Below, in pieces: positions 10,166-21,150 of a DNA stretch of 64,000 nucleotides. This stretch comes from Hordeum vulgare subsp. vulgare (Eukaryota > Streptophyta > Magnoliopsida > Poales > Poaceae). The translations under genes and the position numbers were made by a program. The first letter of the stretch is position 1. Every line of letters starts with the position of its first letter. The notes below the pieces were generated by a model that was not told the origin of the DNA, did no database searches, and saw nothing but the letters and a program-made list of their open reading frames with translations. The stretch lies in the NCBI RefSeq assembly GCF_904849725.1, contig NC_058520.1:323217186-323281185 (forward strand). Reading direction: 5' to 3'.

Positions 10166-10579
10166 TTAGTTGTCTTCCTTTGGTGGTGATGTTGGTGTTG
10201 TTGGAGCAGTCTTGAGCTTGTCTAATTTCCACTTGAGCAAAAAGTTCTGCTCCCTCAGATCGTCATTTTCCTCCTCAAGCTTAAACACTCTATGGCAAAG
10301 TTCCTGCTTACTCTCCTACAAGAAACGAGAGGGGATAAATATGGTCTTAGGCTTCCTCCTAGAGTTGGGGAGGCTTGACTTCTTGAACTCCACATGGGTG
10401 TTTGCAGGTTGAGGTAGAGGAGCCTCCTCTTCATCGGAACTCGTTTGCTCCTCCCCTTTGGGCTCATAGTCCTCTTCCTCATTAGTGGTCCAGCCATATG
10501 GTTCCAAGTCCCCATTAATACTAGAGTTCGCACGATCATCGGCCACATAGATCTCTTCTTCTGAATCTTGAGAAGACAT
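10166..10579 (-). pseudogene. AthB extra ORF after integrase: acidic segment plus coiled coil
   Basis: Starting at minus-strand ATG 10579, a 137-codon frame runs to TAA at 10166-10168 with one internal TAG at 10316-10318. The N-terminal half is very acidic (DSEEEIYVADD, TNEEEDYEPKGEEQ, SSDEEE). The C-terminal part, KLEEENDDLREQNFLLKWKL, has heptad-like leucine/charge spacing typical of a coiled coil. The position between integrase and 3' LTR is where Athila elements often carry an extra ('env-like') ORF. I see no signal peptide or membrane segment, so I would not call it an envelope protein. AthE has a related but diverged frame. Confidence 0.6.
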
Positions 10580-10917
10580 CTTGACCTAAATCTGTGGCAG
10601 AAAACAAGCTCGAAAAGAAAAAGAGGAAAACTGCGCGATACGGAGATCAAAACCTTTGGGCGACTATATATTGATTTTTTTTCTGGGCCAAAAGGAGTCC
10701 TCCGCAAGAAAACGGAGTCCGGGAGGCACACTAGGTGCCCACAAGCTTGCCCACCACCACCAGGGGGTGGTGGCGGAGTGGGCACTTGTGGCTGCCTCGT
10801 TTGCTCTCCGGACTGCTTTTTATTTTTCTAATTTTCCAAAATTTCCAAAACTGAGGAAATTTCCTATTGGTAGAGTATCGGAGTCCAATTTCTTGCCGAA
10901 ACAGATACATCTTCTTT
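10580..10917 (-). other. AthB spacer between integrase and extra ORF
   Basis: About 340 bases without a convincing frame. A short inverted repeat around 10740-10775 (caagcttgcccaccaccacc...ggtggtggcggagtgggcac) resembles the hairpin-like GGTGG segment of the AthB LTRs near 8305-8345. Confidence 0.45.
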
Positions 10918-13900
10918 TTAAAGGTCAGAAACAGGCTGATAAACATCCCTTATGTACTCCTCTGGAGTTATGACATTGATGATATTGGTCTCAACATTTA
11001 TGGGAGTACCAGAGATGTAATGCTTGATTCTGTGCCCATTTACCACTCTAGGAAAATTTCCTTCCATGTTATTGATTTTGATGGCACCGGAACGATATAC
11101 TTCCTCGACAACATAGGGACCTTCCCATTTAGAGAGAAGCTTGCCTGTAAAGAATCTCAAACGAGAATTGTATAGCAAGACATAATCACCTACATTGAAC
11201 TCTCGTTTCTGTATTATTTTGTCGTGCCATCTCTTAAACTTTTCTTTGAACAACCTGGCATTCTCATATGCCTGGGCTCTCCATTCATCTAACGAGCTGA
11301 TATCAAACAACCGCTTCTCACCGGAAAGTTTGAAATCAAAGTTGAGCTCTTTGATTGCCCAATAAGCTTTGTGTTCCAGCTCAAGAGGTAAATGGCAGGC
11401 CTTACCGTAAGCCATTTTATACGGTGACATGCCCATGGGATTCTTATAAGCAGTCCTATAAGCCCATAGTGCATCGTTAAGTTTGCTAGACCATTTCTTT
11501 CGAGATCTATTGACGGTCTTTTGTAAGATCAACTTGATCTCCCTATTACTCAACTCCACTTGACCACTAGACTAAGGATGATAAGGAGATGCAACTCTAT
11601 GGTTGACATCATACTTAGCTAGCATCTTGCGGAAAACACCATGAATGAAGTGTGAACCGCCATCAGTCATCAAGTATCTAGGGACTCCAAATCTTGGGAA
11701 TATGACTTCTTTAAGCATCTTAATAGAGGTGTGGTGATCAGCATTTTTAGTGGGGATAGCTTCTACGCACTTAGTAACGTAATCCACAGCAACTAAGATG
11801 TGAGTGTACCCATTGGAACTCGGGAAGGGTCCCATATAATCAAATCCCCAGACATCAAATGGTTCAATGACAAGTGAATAGTTCATAGGCATCTCTTTAA
11901 GCTTACTGATGTTCCCTATCCTTTGGCATTCGTCACAAGACAAGAAAAACTTACGAGCATCCTTGAAAAGAGTGGGCCAATAGAAACCTGATTGCAATAC
12001 CTTATGGGCAGTTCTATCTCCAGCATGGTGTCCTCCGTAGGCTTCGGAATGACACTTCTGCAGGATCTGTCCCTGTTCATGTTCAGGAACACAACGTCTA
12101 ATAACACCATCTACTCCTTCATTATAAACATCAGGATCATCCCAAAAGTAGTGTCTCAAATCAAAGAAGAATTTCTTCTATTGTTGATAGGTGAAACTGG
12201 GTGGTATGTATTTGGCTACGATATAGTTTGCATAATCAGCATACCACGGTGCACTAAGTGAAGTGCGGATGACAATTAGTTGCTCATCAGGAAAGCTGTC
12301 ATCAATAGGTAGTGGGTCATCAAGGACATTCTCTAGCCTAGACAAGTTATCTGCTACAGGGTTATCAGCACCCTTTCGGTCAACGACATGCAAATCAAAT
12401 TCCTATAGCAGGAGAACCCATCTGATCAGCCTTGGCTTAGCATCCTTCTTCTGCATAAGGTACTTAATAGCAGCATGATCAGAGTGAATAGTGACTTTGG
12501 AGTCAACTATGTAAGATCTGAACTTTTCACATGCAAACACGACTGCTAAAAATTTCTTCTCCGTAGTGGCATAGTTTCTTTGGGCACTGTCTAGAGTTTT
12601 ACTAGCATAGTGAATGACATTCAACTTCTTGTCAACTCTTTGTCCTAGAACAGCACCAACAGCATAATCACTAGTGTCACACATAATTTCAAAGGGCAAG
12701 TTCCAGTCAGGTGGTTGAATAATATGTGCGGTTATCAAAGCATTCTTAAGTATTTCGAAGGCTTCCTCACAATCCTCATCAAAAACAAAAGGAACATCCT
12801 TCTTCAAGAGGTTGGTAAGAGGCCTAGAAATCTTAGAGAAGTCTTTAATGAACCTTCTATAGAAACCAGCATGATCTAGGAAACATCGTATACCTCTGAT
12901 ATCTGTGGGGCAAGGCATTTTCTCAATTGCATCAACCTTAGCCTTATCAACTTCAATGCCTCTTTCAGAGATTTTGTGTCTTAAGATGATACCTTCATTA
13001 ACCATAAAGTGTCACTTCTCCCAATTCAAGACGAGGTTTGTTTCTTCGCATCTCTGTAAGACTCGATCAAGGTTGCTGAGGCAATCATCAAAGGAAGACC
13101 CGTAAACGGAGAAGTCATCCATGAAAACCTCGACAATATTTTCACAAAAGTCAGAGAATATAGCCATCATACATCTTTGGAAGGTGGCACGTGCATTACA
13201 TAAGACAAAAGGCATACGTCTATAGGCAAAGGTACCTAAAGGGCAGGTGAAAGTGGTTTTCTCTTGATCAGATTGTGCAACAGGTATTTGTGAGAAACCT
13301 GAATAACCGTCTAGAAAGAAGAAGTGTGTGTGCTTTGATAGCCTTTCTAGCATTTGGTCGATGAACGGCAAATGATAATGATCTTTCCTGGTTGCCTTGT
13401 TCAGTTTCCGGAAGTCTATCACCATTCTATAGCCGGTAATAATCCTTTGTGGGTTTAGTTCATCCTTATCATTAGGAACGACGGTGATACCTCCCTTCTT
13501 AGGTACGCCATGTACTGGACTTACCCAATCACTATGAGCAACAGGATAAATGATTCCTACTTCCAGAAGCTTTAATATTTCTTTTCTAACGACCTCTTTC
13601 ATCTTAGGATTTAATCTCCTTTGATGATCAACAACTGGTTTAAAGTCGGGATCGGTTTTAATCTTGTGCTGACACAGAGTAGGACTAATACCCTTAAGAT
13701 CATCAAGAGTATATCCAATAGCAGCACAATGCTTCCTCAGAGTTTTTAGTAACTTCTTCTCTTCGCGCTGTGAGAGGAGAGCACTAATAATGACATGATA
13801 TATCTCCTTCTCATCAAGATAGACATACTTAAGAGTATCAGGCAACTGTTTAAGCTCGAACACAGGATCACCCTTTGGTGGGGGAGGATCCCTAAGCAGT

Positions 13901-14628
13901 TCAACAGGCAGATTATTCTTGAGAATAGGATCTTGTTCTAAGACAATTCTATCTATCTCATCTCTCTCCTCCATATGCATATCATTTTCATGCTCAAGCA
14001 GATATTGCTCTAAAGGATCCGTAGGAGGTACGACAATAGAGGCAAGAGCAATGATTTTATCCCTACCAGACGACTCTCTTTCATGGGGTTGTCTTCCAAA
14101 CTTGGAGAAGTTAAATTCATGAGACACACCCACGAAACTTACTGTGACAGTCTTCTTAATGCAATCAATGTGAGCATTAACAGTGTTGAGAAAGGGTCTA
14201 CCGAATATGATGGGACAAAAGCTATCTTGTGCAGTACCAAGGACGAGGAACTCAGTAGGATACTTCGTCTTACCACACATGACTTCTACGTCTCTCACAA
14301 TTCCCAGAGGGCAGATAGTGTCTCTATTGGCTAGCGTAATAGTGACATCAATGGGTTCTAACTCAGCAGGTGCAATCTCATCTTTGATTTAATCATATAG
14401 AGGGCGGGGTATTGCACTAACACTAACTCCCATATCACATAAACCATGGTAACAGTGATCTCCTATCTTAACAGAAACAATGGGCCGGCCAACTACAGGT
14501 TCGTGCTTGTCTTTCACGTGAGGTTTAGCAATTCTAGCGGAGTCCTCACAGAATTTGATAACATGCCCATCTATGTCTTCGGCTAAAAGCAACACTAGGT
14601 TCAACTCGAATATCCTCACGGGGTGCAA
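10918..14628 (-). pseudogene. AthB pol: protease, RT, RNase H, integrase (in one frame with stops)
   Basis: Minus strand. The protease motif is CDMGVSVSAIP (about 14440; the family usually has D.GAS). RT spans about 13700-12990 with FFLDGYSGFSQIP, FTCPLGTFAYRRMPF and an intact catalytic FMDDF (13110-13125). RNase H follows ([26 protein letters not shown]). Integrase has a zinc-binding H...H...C-x2-C (HSEAYGGHHAGDRTAHK...SCDEC) and D, D, E at GFDYMGPF, MTDGGSHF and [11 protein letters not shown]. The frame stays the same from 14628 to 10918 but is cut by stops at about 14389, 13012, 12403, 12178 and 11571. The 13012 stop replaces a Cys codon and the 11571 stop is TAG where AthE has CAG. Pol would copy and integrate the element; this copy cannot be translated in full. 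Confidence 0.92.
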
Positions 14629-15628
14629 GTGGTCTAATGTAACCCCTACGTATCACAGTTGGAGCTTTAGAATAATCCTTCATCCTAGCACGGTATGGTG
14701 GTTTCTCAGTGTAAGCACAAGGAACAACAGGATCACTAAAAGCTATGATTTTCTCCTCAACTAGATTGGTTTTGGCTATGTTGCTTTCTACAGGAGGATG
14801 ATATTTAAACCACTTTTCTTTGGGAAGATCAACATGAGAAGCAAAAGATTCAAATGGAGAAGCTACTATCTCAGAGTCAAGTCCATACTTAGCGCTAAAA
14901 TCTCTAGAAGTGTTTGTCTCAACAAAAGATTTTACGCAATCAATCTGGAAATTCATAGCTGACTCCTTACCTTCCTCCAGCTCCCAATCTTCAGAGTTGC
15001 GTTTGATTCTCTCCAATAAATTCCACTTGTGATCAATATCCTTCTTCATAAAAGAACCGGCACAAGAAGTGGCAAGCATGGTACGATCTTCATGAGAAAG
15101 CCGAGCATAGAAGTTTTGAGTGATGATTTCTCTCGAGAGCTCATGATTGGAGCATGAATAGAGCATTGATTTAAGCCTCCCCCAAGCTTGAGCTATGCTT
15201 TCCCTGTCATGAGGCCAAAATTTCTAAATAAAGTTCCGATCACGATGTACTAAATGCATAGGATAGAACTTTTGATGAAATTCCAATTTCAACCGATTGT
15301 AGCCCCATGATCCAGCATCATCACATAACCTATACCATGTCAACGCCTTATCCTTCAAAGAAAAAGGAAAGAATTTCTCCTTTACCTCATCCCCGGGCAA
15401 ACTTGCAAGCTTAAATAAACCACAAACTTCACCTACTTAGATTAGATGAAAGTCTGGATGTGAAGATCCATCTCCTGTAAAAGGATTAGCCAGCAGTTTC
15501 TCAAGCATACCCAAAGGAATTTCATAAAAGATATTTTTAGTAGGTACCTCAGGTTGAGGAGCAACTCCTCGTGCTTCCGTTCGTGGTGAAGATACCCTCA
15601 ACAAACTCCGCAAAGGAAGGGTTTCCAT
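14546..15628 (-). pseudogene. AthB gag (Athila type), broken
   Basis: The likely start is ATG 15628 on the minus strand (METLPLRSLLRVSS), about 80 bases after the primer site. A TAG follows at about 15439, then the frame resumes with LKDKALTWYRL (Retrotrans_gag-like), a second TAG near 15225, and the long Athila gag segment ARLSHEDRTML...SCAGSFMKKDIDHKWNLLERIKRN (15120-14990) and LPKEKWFKYHPP (about 14815). A deletion/frameshift near 14590, after RVEPSVA, moves the reading frame into that of the protease. The same order is seen in AthI and AthE. Gag forms the particle. Confidence 0.88.
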
Positions 15629-15706
15629 AGTGACAAGTGACAATAAATTTCAGCACAGTATATAAATGTTTCTTTACCAATTTCCACTTACCAACGGCGC
15701 TTCACT

Positions 15707-15723
15707 CCCCGACTACGGCGCCA
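15707..15723 (-). promoter_or_regulatory. AthB primer-binding site
   Basis: Minus strand TGGCGCCGTAGTCGGGG lies 11 bases inside the 5' LTR end. It resembles the complement of a tRNA-Asp 3' end, the primer generally used by Athila elements. The tRNA identity is from memory. Confidence 0.7.
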
Positions 15724-15734
15724 GAAAAGAGTCT

Positions 15735-17263
15735 TGATAACCCACAAGTATAGGGAATCAATCATAGTCCTTTCGATAAGTAAGAGTGTCGAACCAAACG
15801 AGGAGCAGAAGGCTCTGATAAATGGATTTCAGCAAGGTTATAACTGCAAGCATTGAAAGTAGCGGTAACAAGTGATTGTGAAGCGAGGTGAAACGTAGCG
15901 AGCAAAAAGTAACAAGTAACAAGTAGTAGCAATGGTGCAGCAAGTGGCCCATTCCCTTTTTCAGCAAGGGACAAGCGTGAACAAAGTCTTATAGGAGGAA
16001 AAACGCTCCCGAGGACACACGGGAATTTCTGTCATGCTAGTTTCATCATGTTCATATGATTCACGTTCGTTACTTTGATTGTTTGATATGTGGGTGGACC
16101 GGCGCTTGGGTACTGCCCTTACTTGGACAAGCATCCCATTTATGATTAACCTCTCTTGCAAGCATCCACAACTACAAAAGAAGAATTAAGACAAAGTCTA
16201 ACCATAGCATTAAACTAGTGGATCCAAATCAGCCCCTCACGAAGCAACGCATAGACTGGGGTTTAAGCTTCTGTCACTTCAGCAACCCATCATCTACTTA
16301 CTACTTCCGAATACCTTCCTCTAGGCCCAAATATGGTGAAGTGTTATGTAGTCGACGTTCACATAACACCACTAGAGGAAAAGACAACATACAACATATC
16401 AAAATACCGAACGAATATCAAATTCACATGACTATTATTAACATGACTTATCCCATCTCCTTAGGAACAAAAGTAACTACTCACAAGGCATAATCATAAT
16501 CATGATCAGAGGTGTAATGTATGGCATCAAGGATCTGAACATAAACTCTTCCACCAAGTAATCCAACTAGCATCAACTACAAAGAGTAATCAACACTACT
16601 AGCAACCTTACAAGTACCAATCGGAGTTGCGACACGAAGATTGGTTACATGAGATGAACTAGGGATTGGAGAGGAGATGGTGCTGATGAAGATGTTGATG
16701 AAGATGCCTCCCCTCCGACGAGAGGAGTGTTGGTGATGACGATGGCGACGATTTCCCCCTCCGGGAGGGAAGTTTCCCCGGCAGGATCGTCCTACCGGAG
16801 CTCTAGATTGGACCTGCTCAAGTTCCGCCTCATGTTGGCGGCGAAGCCACGAAAAAGCTCCCTCTGGATTTTTTACAGACCAGGACGCTCCATATGGCAA
16901 AAGAGGGGGGCTAGTGGGCCTTCAGCCAGCCCACAAGCTTGCCCACCGCCACTAGGGGGGTGGTGGCGGAGTGGGGGCTTGTGGGGCCCTGGTAGCCCCC
17001 CTCCGGTAGTTCTTTAGCCCAGTATTTTTAATATATTCCAGAAAAAATCCACGTAAATTTTTAGGGCATTTGGAGATGTGCAGAATAGTGGACTAGGATT
17101 TGCTCCTTTTCTAGTCCAGAATTCCAGCTGCCTGAATTCTCCCTCTTCAAATAATCCTTGCAAAATAAGAGAGAAAAGGCATAAATATGGTACCACAAGT
17201 AATATAAAAGCCCAAAAAGCTATAAATATCAACATGAAAGCATGATGCAAAATGGACGTATCA
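15735..17263 (-). mobile_element. AthB 5' LTR
   Basis: Partner of 7104-8634. In element orientation it starts TGATACGTCC at 17263 and ends ...GGGTTATCA at 15735. Differences between the two copies in the part I compared are mostly transitions, as expected for methylated cytosines decaying after insertion. Confidence 0.92.
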
Positions 17264-17555
17264 ACCGGTAACGAAGCAGCTCGGTGGCCATGGCAAGCGT
17301 GCGGCGGCCTTGGGGCATCTCTGGGCTAGCGCATGATGTCGACCCCGAAGGCCTGTTAAGCGACGGTGTGGCGGTGCATCCGTCCACCTGCTTGGTCGGC
17401 GGCTGGGAGGGGCCCTGTTGTTCTTGAGCTTTGGTACCGGTGGCAACATTCACCATGGGTGATGGCGACAGGCGCGCACCGACGGCACCGGCGGGCGCGG
17501 TCTGGGCGATGCGGGTGGAGCGACGTTCTGCGCCTACCCAGCGAGCGTCACCCAT
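17264..17555 (-). pseudogene. TatA gag, N-terminal part (cut by AthB)
   Basis: ATG 17555 lies about 70 bases after the 5' LTR and primer-like site. The frame is proline/alanine-rich, typical for the start of Tat gag, and ends ...MATELLRYR at 17265, where AthB begins. With one copy of the target duplication removed, it continues without a frameshift into PAPDRQDEWLHRIEE at 7103 downward. That supports both the AthB boundaries and the assignment of both gag pieces to one gene. Confidence 0.85.
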
Positions 17556-17604
17556 CGGGGCCGTGGAGCTTCGTGAGGACGGAGCTTGGAGGGAACCTCA
17601 ACAC

Positions 17605-17625
17605 GCACCTACCTGGCGCGGCAAA
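17605..17625 (-). promoter_or_regulatory. TatA primer-binding-like site
   Basis: Immediately after the 5' LTR end (minus strand ...TCCGACA) the sequence is TTTGCCGCGCCAGGTAGG. From memory, many grass Tat elements have TTTGGCGCGCCAGGTAGG at this place, so one base appears changed. I cannot name the tRNA with confidence. Confidence 0.6.
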
Positions 17626-18494
17626 TGTCGGATTTCAGGTTCCGCAAACCCTAAGGATTCGAACCTTGGGGCGTGTACGAAGATCTCCCCTGCTTCCCCT
17701 CGCCTAACTCACTACTCGATAGAAACGATGAAGGACTCACTCGATGGCGAGGGGAACACAGAAACACAACTGTTTACCCAGGTTCGGGCCGCCGCGAAGC
17801 GTAAAACCCTACTCCTGCTTTTGGTAGATTACCTCTCACGGAGGTGGTGGATGAGTTAGTACCATGTTCTTCGGCCACCGGAGGCTGAGCGACCAACTGT
17901 GTTGTTCTCTAGTCTGAATCAACTCTCCGCTCTCAAGTGTCCTACCCTATCTATATATAGCTAAGGCCCGGGTCCTCTCCCCTCATAGCTTCGGGAAGGG
18001 ATCCCATAGCGGCCAATTTTGAAGGGGAACATGGGAACATGCTCCCCTATCCAAAGGTGGTCTTCGCGTGCAAAGCAGCTATCCGCGCCGCAGAGACGGA
18101 CCCGTGCATGATGTTTGCCCTATTGGTGGGGGACTGCGGCTTTGTTGCACCAGAAGGGAAACCTTTGGAAGATGCCTTTGTGAAACTTGTATGCCCCCGC
18201 CTCCTTTGCACAAAAGGGGAAATTGTCTCGTCCTGTCACCTGCTGCTCGCGTGTCCTTTCCTGGCGTCACCCTTGACTCGTGAGGCCTGACCCTGCCTAT
18301 GAATATTCGCCCCTCTAGAGGGGTCCTAAGGAGGCCCCCTTTGGGTCTTGACGCTCCTCCTCCTCGTGAGGCTTGGCCTCTCACGAGGGCCTTACCTTTA
18401 GCGGTGTCGGGCTTGCTGGCTTGCTCCAGTGAAGCGGGCCGGCCCTGGGCCATAGGCAGGCACGTCTAGGTACCCCCAGTCTGAGAACGCCGAC
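17626..18494 (-). mobile_element. TatA 5' LTR
   Basis: 869 bases with short inverted ends (TGTCGG...CCGACA). The inner boundary is set by the primer-like site and the outer one by the matching end at 371. A TATA box is visible on the minus strand (GCTATATATAGATAG, about 17949-17963). The block ttacccaggttcgggccgcc (17775-17800) and aagcgtaaaaccctactcc are features I remember from many Triticeae LTRs of this type. Confidence 0.82.
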
Positions 18495-19343
18495 ACCTGT
18501 TTATAACCCGCCCTCAGCAATGAGCATATGCCCAAGGACTTTAAGAGTCCGCGCAAGGTTCCCAACTACATGCCTGACCTTGAGCCGGGAGCGTGGGTAG
18601 AGAGTTATGAGCTTGCGATGGACATTCTCGATGTTAGCGATACGGTGTGTGCCAAGTACTTTAAAATGATGCTCGAATGGATGGCACGCACTTGGCTAAA
18701 GAATTTTCCGCCCAACTCCATCAACACCTAGGCGGAGTTGAAGGAACATTTTGTCAAGAACTTCAGAGGAACTTGCAAGCGCCTAATGACTATTCTTGAC
18801 TTATAGCACTGTGTCCAACGCTCACATGAGTCGTCCCATCATTGGACACAGAGGGTTGCAGAGATAATCCATTCATCGGATGCCATCACGGCGGCTCAGG
18901 CTGTGCTGATTTTGGAGAAAAACTGACACGTCCAGCCCCTGGTGTTGAAATTTGGGAGACTCAAGGGGAAAGTGCAGGATATGGCCGAGTTGATGGACAC
19001 CCTAACTAGATATGCCTTGTCAGATGACACCAAAGATCCCGGAGAGGACGATGACAAAGTCAGCGACGCCAGGAAGGGAGAGTCATCCAGAGGCCATTCT
19101 CACGCCAGGGACGTAACATTCATAACCCTGGAAACCAAGGGAAGAAAAGGCAGTAGGAAGGTGTCACTGATTTCGTTGCCAATACTAACGCTAGGACCGG
19201 TAATCATTGTGAAAAGAAAAGTGGGCAACAAGGATTCAGTAGAAAAAGACCACGTAACTATCAGGAGATCCTCAAGGGCCCCTCTCCATAGCATAGCACA
19301 GCGGAAGGTCCAGCCACTCATTCTTGGGAAAACTGTTTTGTGA
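18495..19343 (+). pseudogene. TatC gag (partial)
   Basis: The frame contains ARTWLKNFPPNSI then, after a TAG at 18729-18731, AELKEHFVKNFRGTCKR, a Retrotrans_gag core. The stop replaces the Gln usually found there (TQAEL), which fits CAG to TAG. Further stops occur at about 18804 and 18924. The frame resumes with LKFGRLKGKVQDMAELMDTL and a charged segment (DDTKDPGEDDDK). No intact CCHC zinc knuckle is visible before the frame breaks at 19343. The first part of gag is missing, displaced by TatA. Confidence 0.82.
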
Positions 19344-19845
19344 TGCAGGAGTATCATGCCGAGGCACTCAAGAACAACCAAGGAGGGAGTAGTGGTGGAC
19401 ACCCGGATCAATTTGGTTCATGCGGCTCACATGGGAATCCATTTGGCGGCTTCCCCAACCCTAGTCCATAGGGCGGGGCACACTCCAACGCTGGGCAATA
19501 CCCGGTCCAGAGTAACCAGCAATATAATGCTCAGGGCGGCTTTCAGCAGCAGCTTAACCCGGGAGGCTCTCAGCAGCACAACGACAAGGTGGCTTCCAAA
19601 TTAAGCCCAAGCTGTTTAATAGCGGGCAGTATCACGTGTTTACCACTAATGCTTGGAAAAGGGACAAGAAGGTTAATTAGAGAGCCCTCAACATAGTTGA
19701 GCCGGCGCTTCCCAGGTATCTCAACTAGTCTGAGCAGCCTGTTAGCTGGATTAGGGAGGACCACACGCCCCGGGTTGATAACCCTGGCGACTTGGCATTG
19801 GTTGTGGCACCACAGGTTGGGGGCTAAGCCCTCTCCAAAGTCCTC
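19344..19845 (+). other. TatC gag-protease linker, degraded
   Basis: Glutamine/glycine-rich coding remnants appear in shifting frames (cagcagcag, gggcggcttt), as in the linker between gag and protease of related elements. No motif could be assigned. Confidence 0.45.
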
Positions 19846-20172
19846 ATGGACGGTGGCAGTAGTATCAACATCTTATACTATGACACTTTTGGGAGAATGA
19901 ATTTCTCTGAAGGCGACTTGATGCCTTCCTCCATGGTCTTCCACGGCATCGTCCCTGCTAAGTCGGCATATCCTGTTGGGTGGATTAAACTCAATGTGGC
20001 TTTTGGCACCGAGTCTAACTATAGGAGCGAGCCTCTCACGTTCGAAGTGGTCAAGATAAAGAGCCCTTATCATGCGCTTTTTGGTCGGCCGGCTTACGCC
20101 CGCTTCATGGCCCGGCCGTGTTATGTCTACGTCAACTCAAGATGCCAGGCCCTAGAGAAACCATCACGATAA
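19846..20172 (+). pseudogene. TatC aspartic protease
   Basis: The frame VLMDGGSSINILYYDTF carries the D-G-G-S-S active-site form typical of Tat-lineage proteases. It continues through FHGIVP, YHALFGRPAYARFMA and CYVYVNS, the usual order. The open frame ends at 20172, and pol resumes downstream in another frame. The enzyme would cut the gag-pol polyprotein. Confidence 0.82.
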
Positions 20173-20339
20173 GTGGAGATCAGAAGATATCTCAAGAGTG
20201 CGAAGAAGGAGATGCTGCTTATGCTGAGTCAGCTTGCGCTGCCGAGGAACTCAAGTTTCATCAGGAAAGGTTGACCCAGCATATATGACTCCACTCAAGA
20301 ATCCCACAATCGATTCAGAGCCGCCCCTCAAGTTCAAGC

Positions 20340-21150
20340 CGACAGATGACAACTAGCAAGTTGATTTTGCGCGTGGCGACTCTTCCAAGCAATTCACTAT
20401 TTTGACGGGTCTGGATCCCAAATAGGAAAGCGCGCTCATCGAATTCATCTGTGAGAATCGGGACATTTTTGCATGGAAACCTTCTGACATGCCAGGTGTA
20501 CCGAGAGAGTTTGCTGAGCACCACCTTAATGTAGCCCCCAAGATGAAGCTGGTTCGGCAGTATCTCCGTCGTTTCAGCGAGGAGAGGCGTAAAGCAATCG
20601 GGGAAGAGGTAGCCTGGCTCTTGGCTGCTGGGTTCATCATGGAAGTTTTTCAACCAGAGTGTTTGGCTAATCCAGTCTTGCTCCTCAAGAAGAACGGGAC
20701 TTTCCACATGTGCATTGACTACACCGGCCTTCACAAGGCCTGCCCAAAGGACCCTTTCGCTCTCTCCCGTATCGATCAAATCATTGACTCTACGGCGGGT
20801 TGCGAGAGGCTTTGTTTTTTGGATGCATACTCAGGTTATCACCAGATCAAGATGGCTCTGGAGGATCAAGAGAAGACGGCCTTCATAACCCCTTTTGGTG
20901 CTTTCTGCTATGTCTCCATGCCATTTGGGCTTAAGAGTGCAGGGGCGACTTATCAGCGTTGTATCCCGAATTGTCTGCACAATCAGATCGGGCGAAACGT
21001 TCATGCCTATGTTGATGACATAGTGGTGAAATCCCAGAGGAAGGAGTCACTTCTGAAGGATCTTAAGGAGACGTTTGACAATTTGCGTGTGTATTAGATC
21101 AAACTGAACCCGACCAAGTGTGTTTTTGTGTCCCTGCAGGGAAGTTGTTG
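20340..21150 (+). pseudogene. TatC reverse transcriptase
   Basis: Blocks in order: FICENRDIFAWKPSDMPGVP, HHLNVAPKMKLVRQ, LLAAGFIMEV, NPVLLLKKNG, CIDYTGLHKACPKDPFALSRIDQ, CFLDAYSGYHQIKM, FITPFGAFCYVSMPFGLKSAGATYQR and the intact catalytic AYVDDIVV (about 21005-21030). TAG stops occur at about 20425 (after LDPK) and at 21096, both at places where relatives, as I recall, have Gln. A frameshift near 21140 moves the frame into the RNase H region. Confidence 0.88.

Larger units (their letters stand above)
7104..17263 (-). mobile_element. AthB: full-length Ty3/gypsy element, Athila lineage
   Basis: The two LTRs (7104-8634 and 15735-17263) are about 1.53 kb each, same orientation, starting TGAT and ending ATCA. 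In the first 235 bases I counted about 9 differences between them. Minus-strand order is 5' LTR, primer site, gag, protease, RT, RNase H, integrase, extra ORF, polypurine tract, 3' LTR. Flanking 5-mers are gccgg (7099-7103) and accgg (17264-17268), a target duplication with one mismatch. The element lies within the TatA gag frame. It resembles Sabrina/WHAM-type Triticeae Athila elements, a family assignment from memory and unverified. Confidence 0.92.
1..18494 (-). mobile_element. TatA: Ty3/gypsy element, Tat lineage, with antisense gene; interrupted by AthB
   Basis: Read on the minus strand the order is 5' LTR (18494-17626), primer-binding-like site, gag (17555-17264 continuing at 7103-6160), pre-protease linker (about 5613-5500), an RT scrap (about 5150-5030), tandem repeats (4533-3293), an antisense ORF on the plus strand (624-3041) and the start of the 3' LTR (371 downward). 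Seen: positions 150-371 match 18274-18494 in the same orientation, as expected for two LTRs of one element. Known: Tat-lineage elements often carry tandem repeats and an extra antisense ORF between pol and the 3' LTR. Inferred: a single element of about 8.3 kb remains after removing AthB, having lost most of pol. The 5 bases outside the 5' LTR (18495-18499) are cctgt; the matching target duplication lies outside the window. Confidence 0.75.

Noticed and set aside
10166..10579. Envelope protein for the AthB extra ORF
   Set aside because: No signal peptide, transmembrane segment or cysteine pattern; acidic/coiled-coil features do not support it.
15707..15723. Possible tRNA fragment at primer-binding sites
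   Set aside because: Only 13-18 bases complementary to tRNA 3' ends are present; there is no tRNA gene structure.
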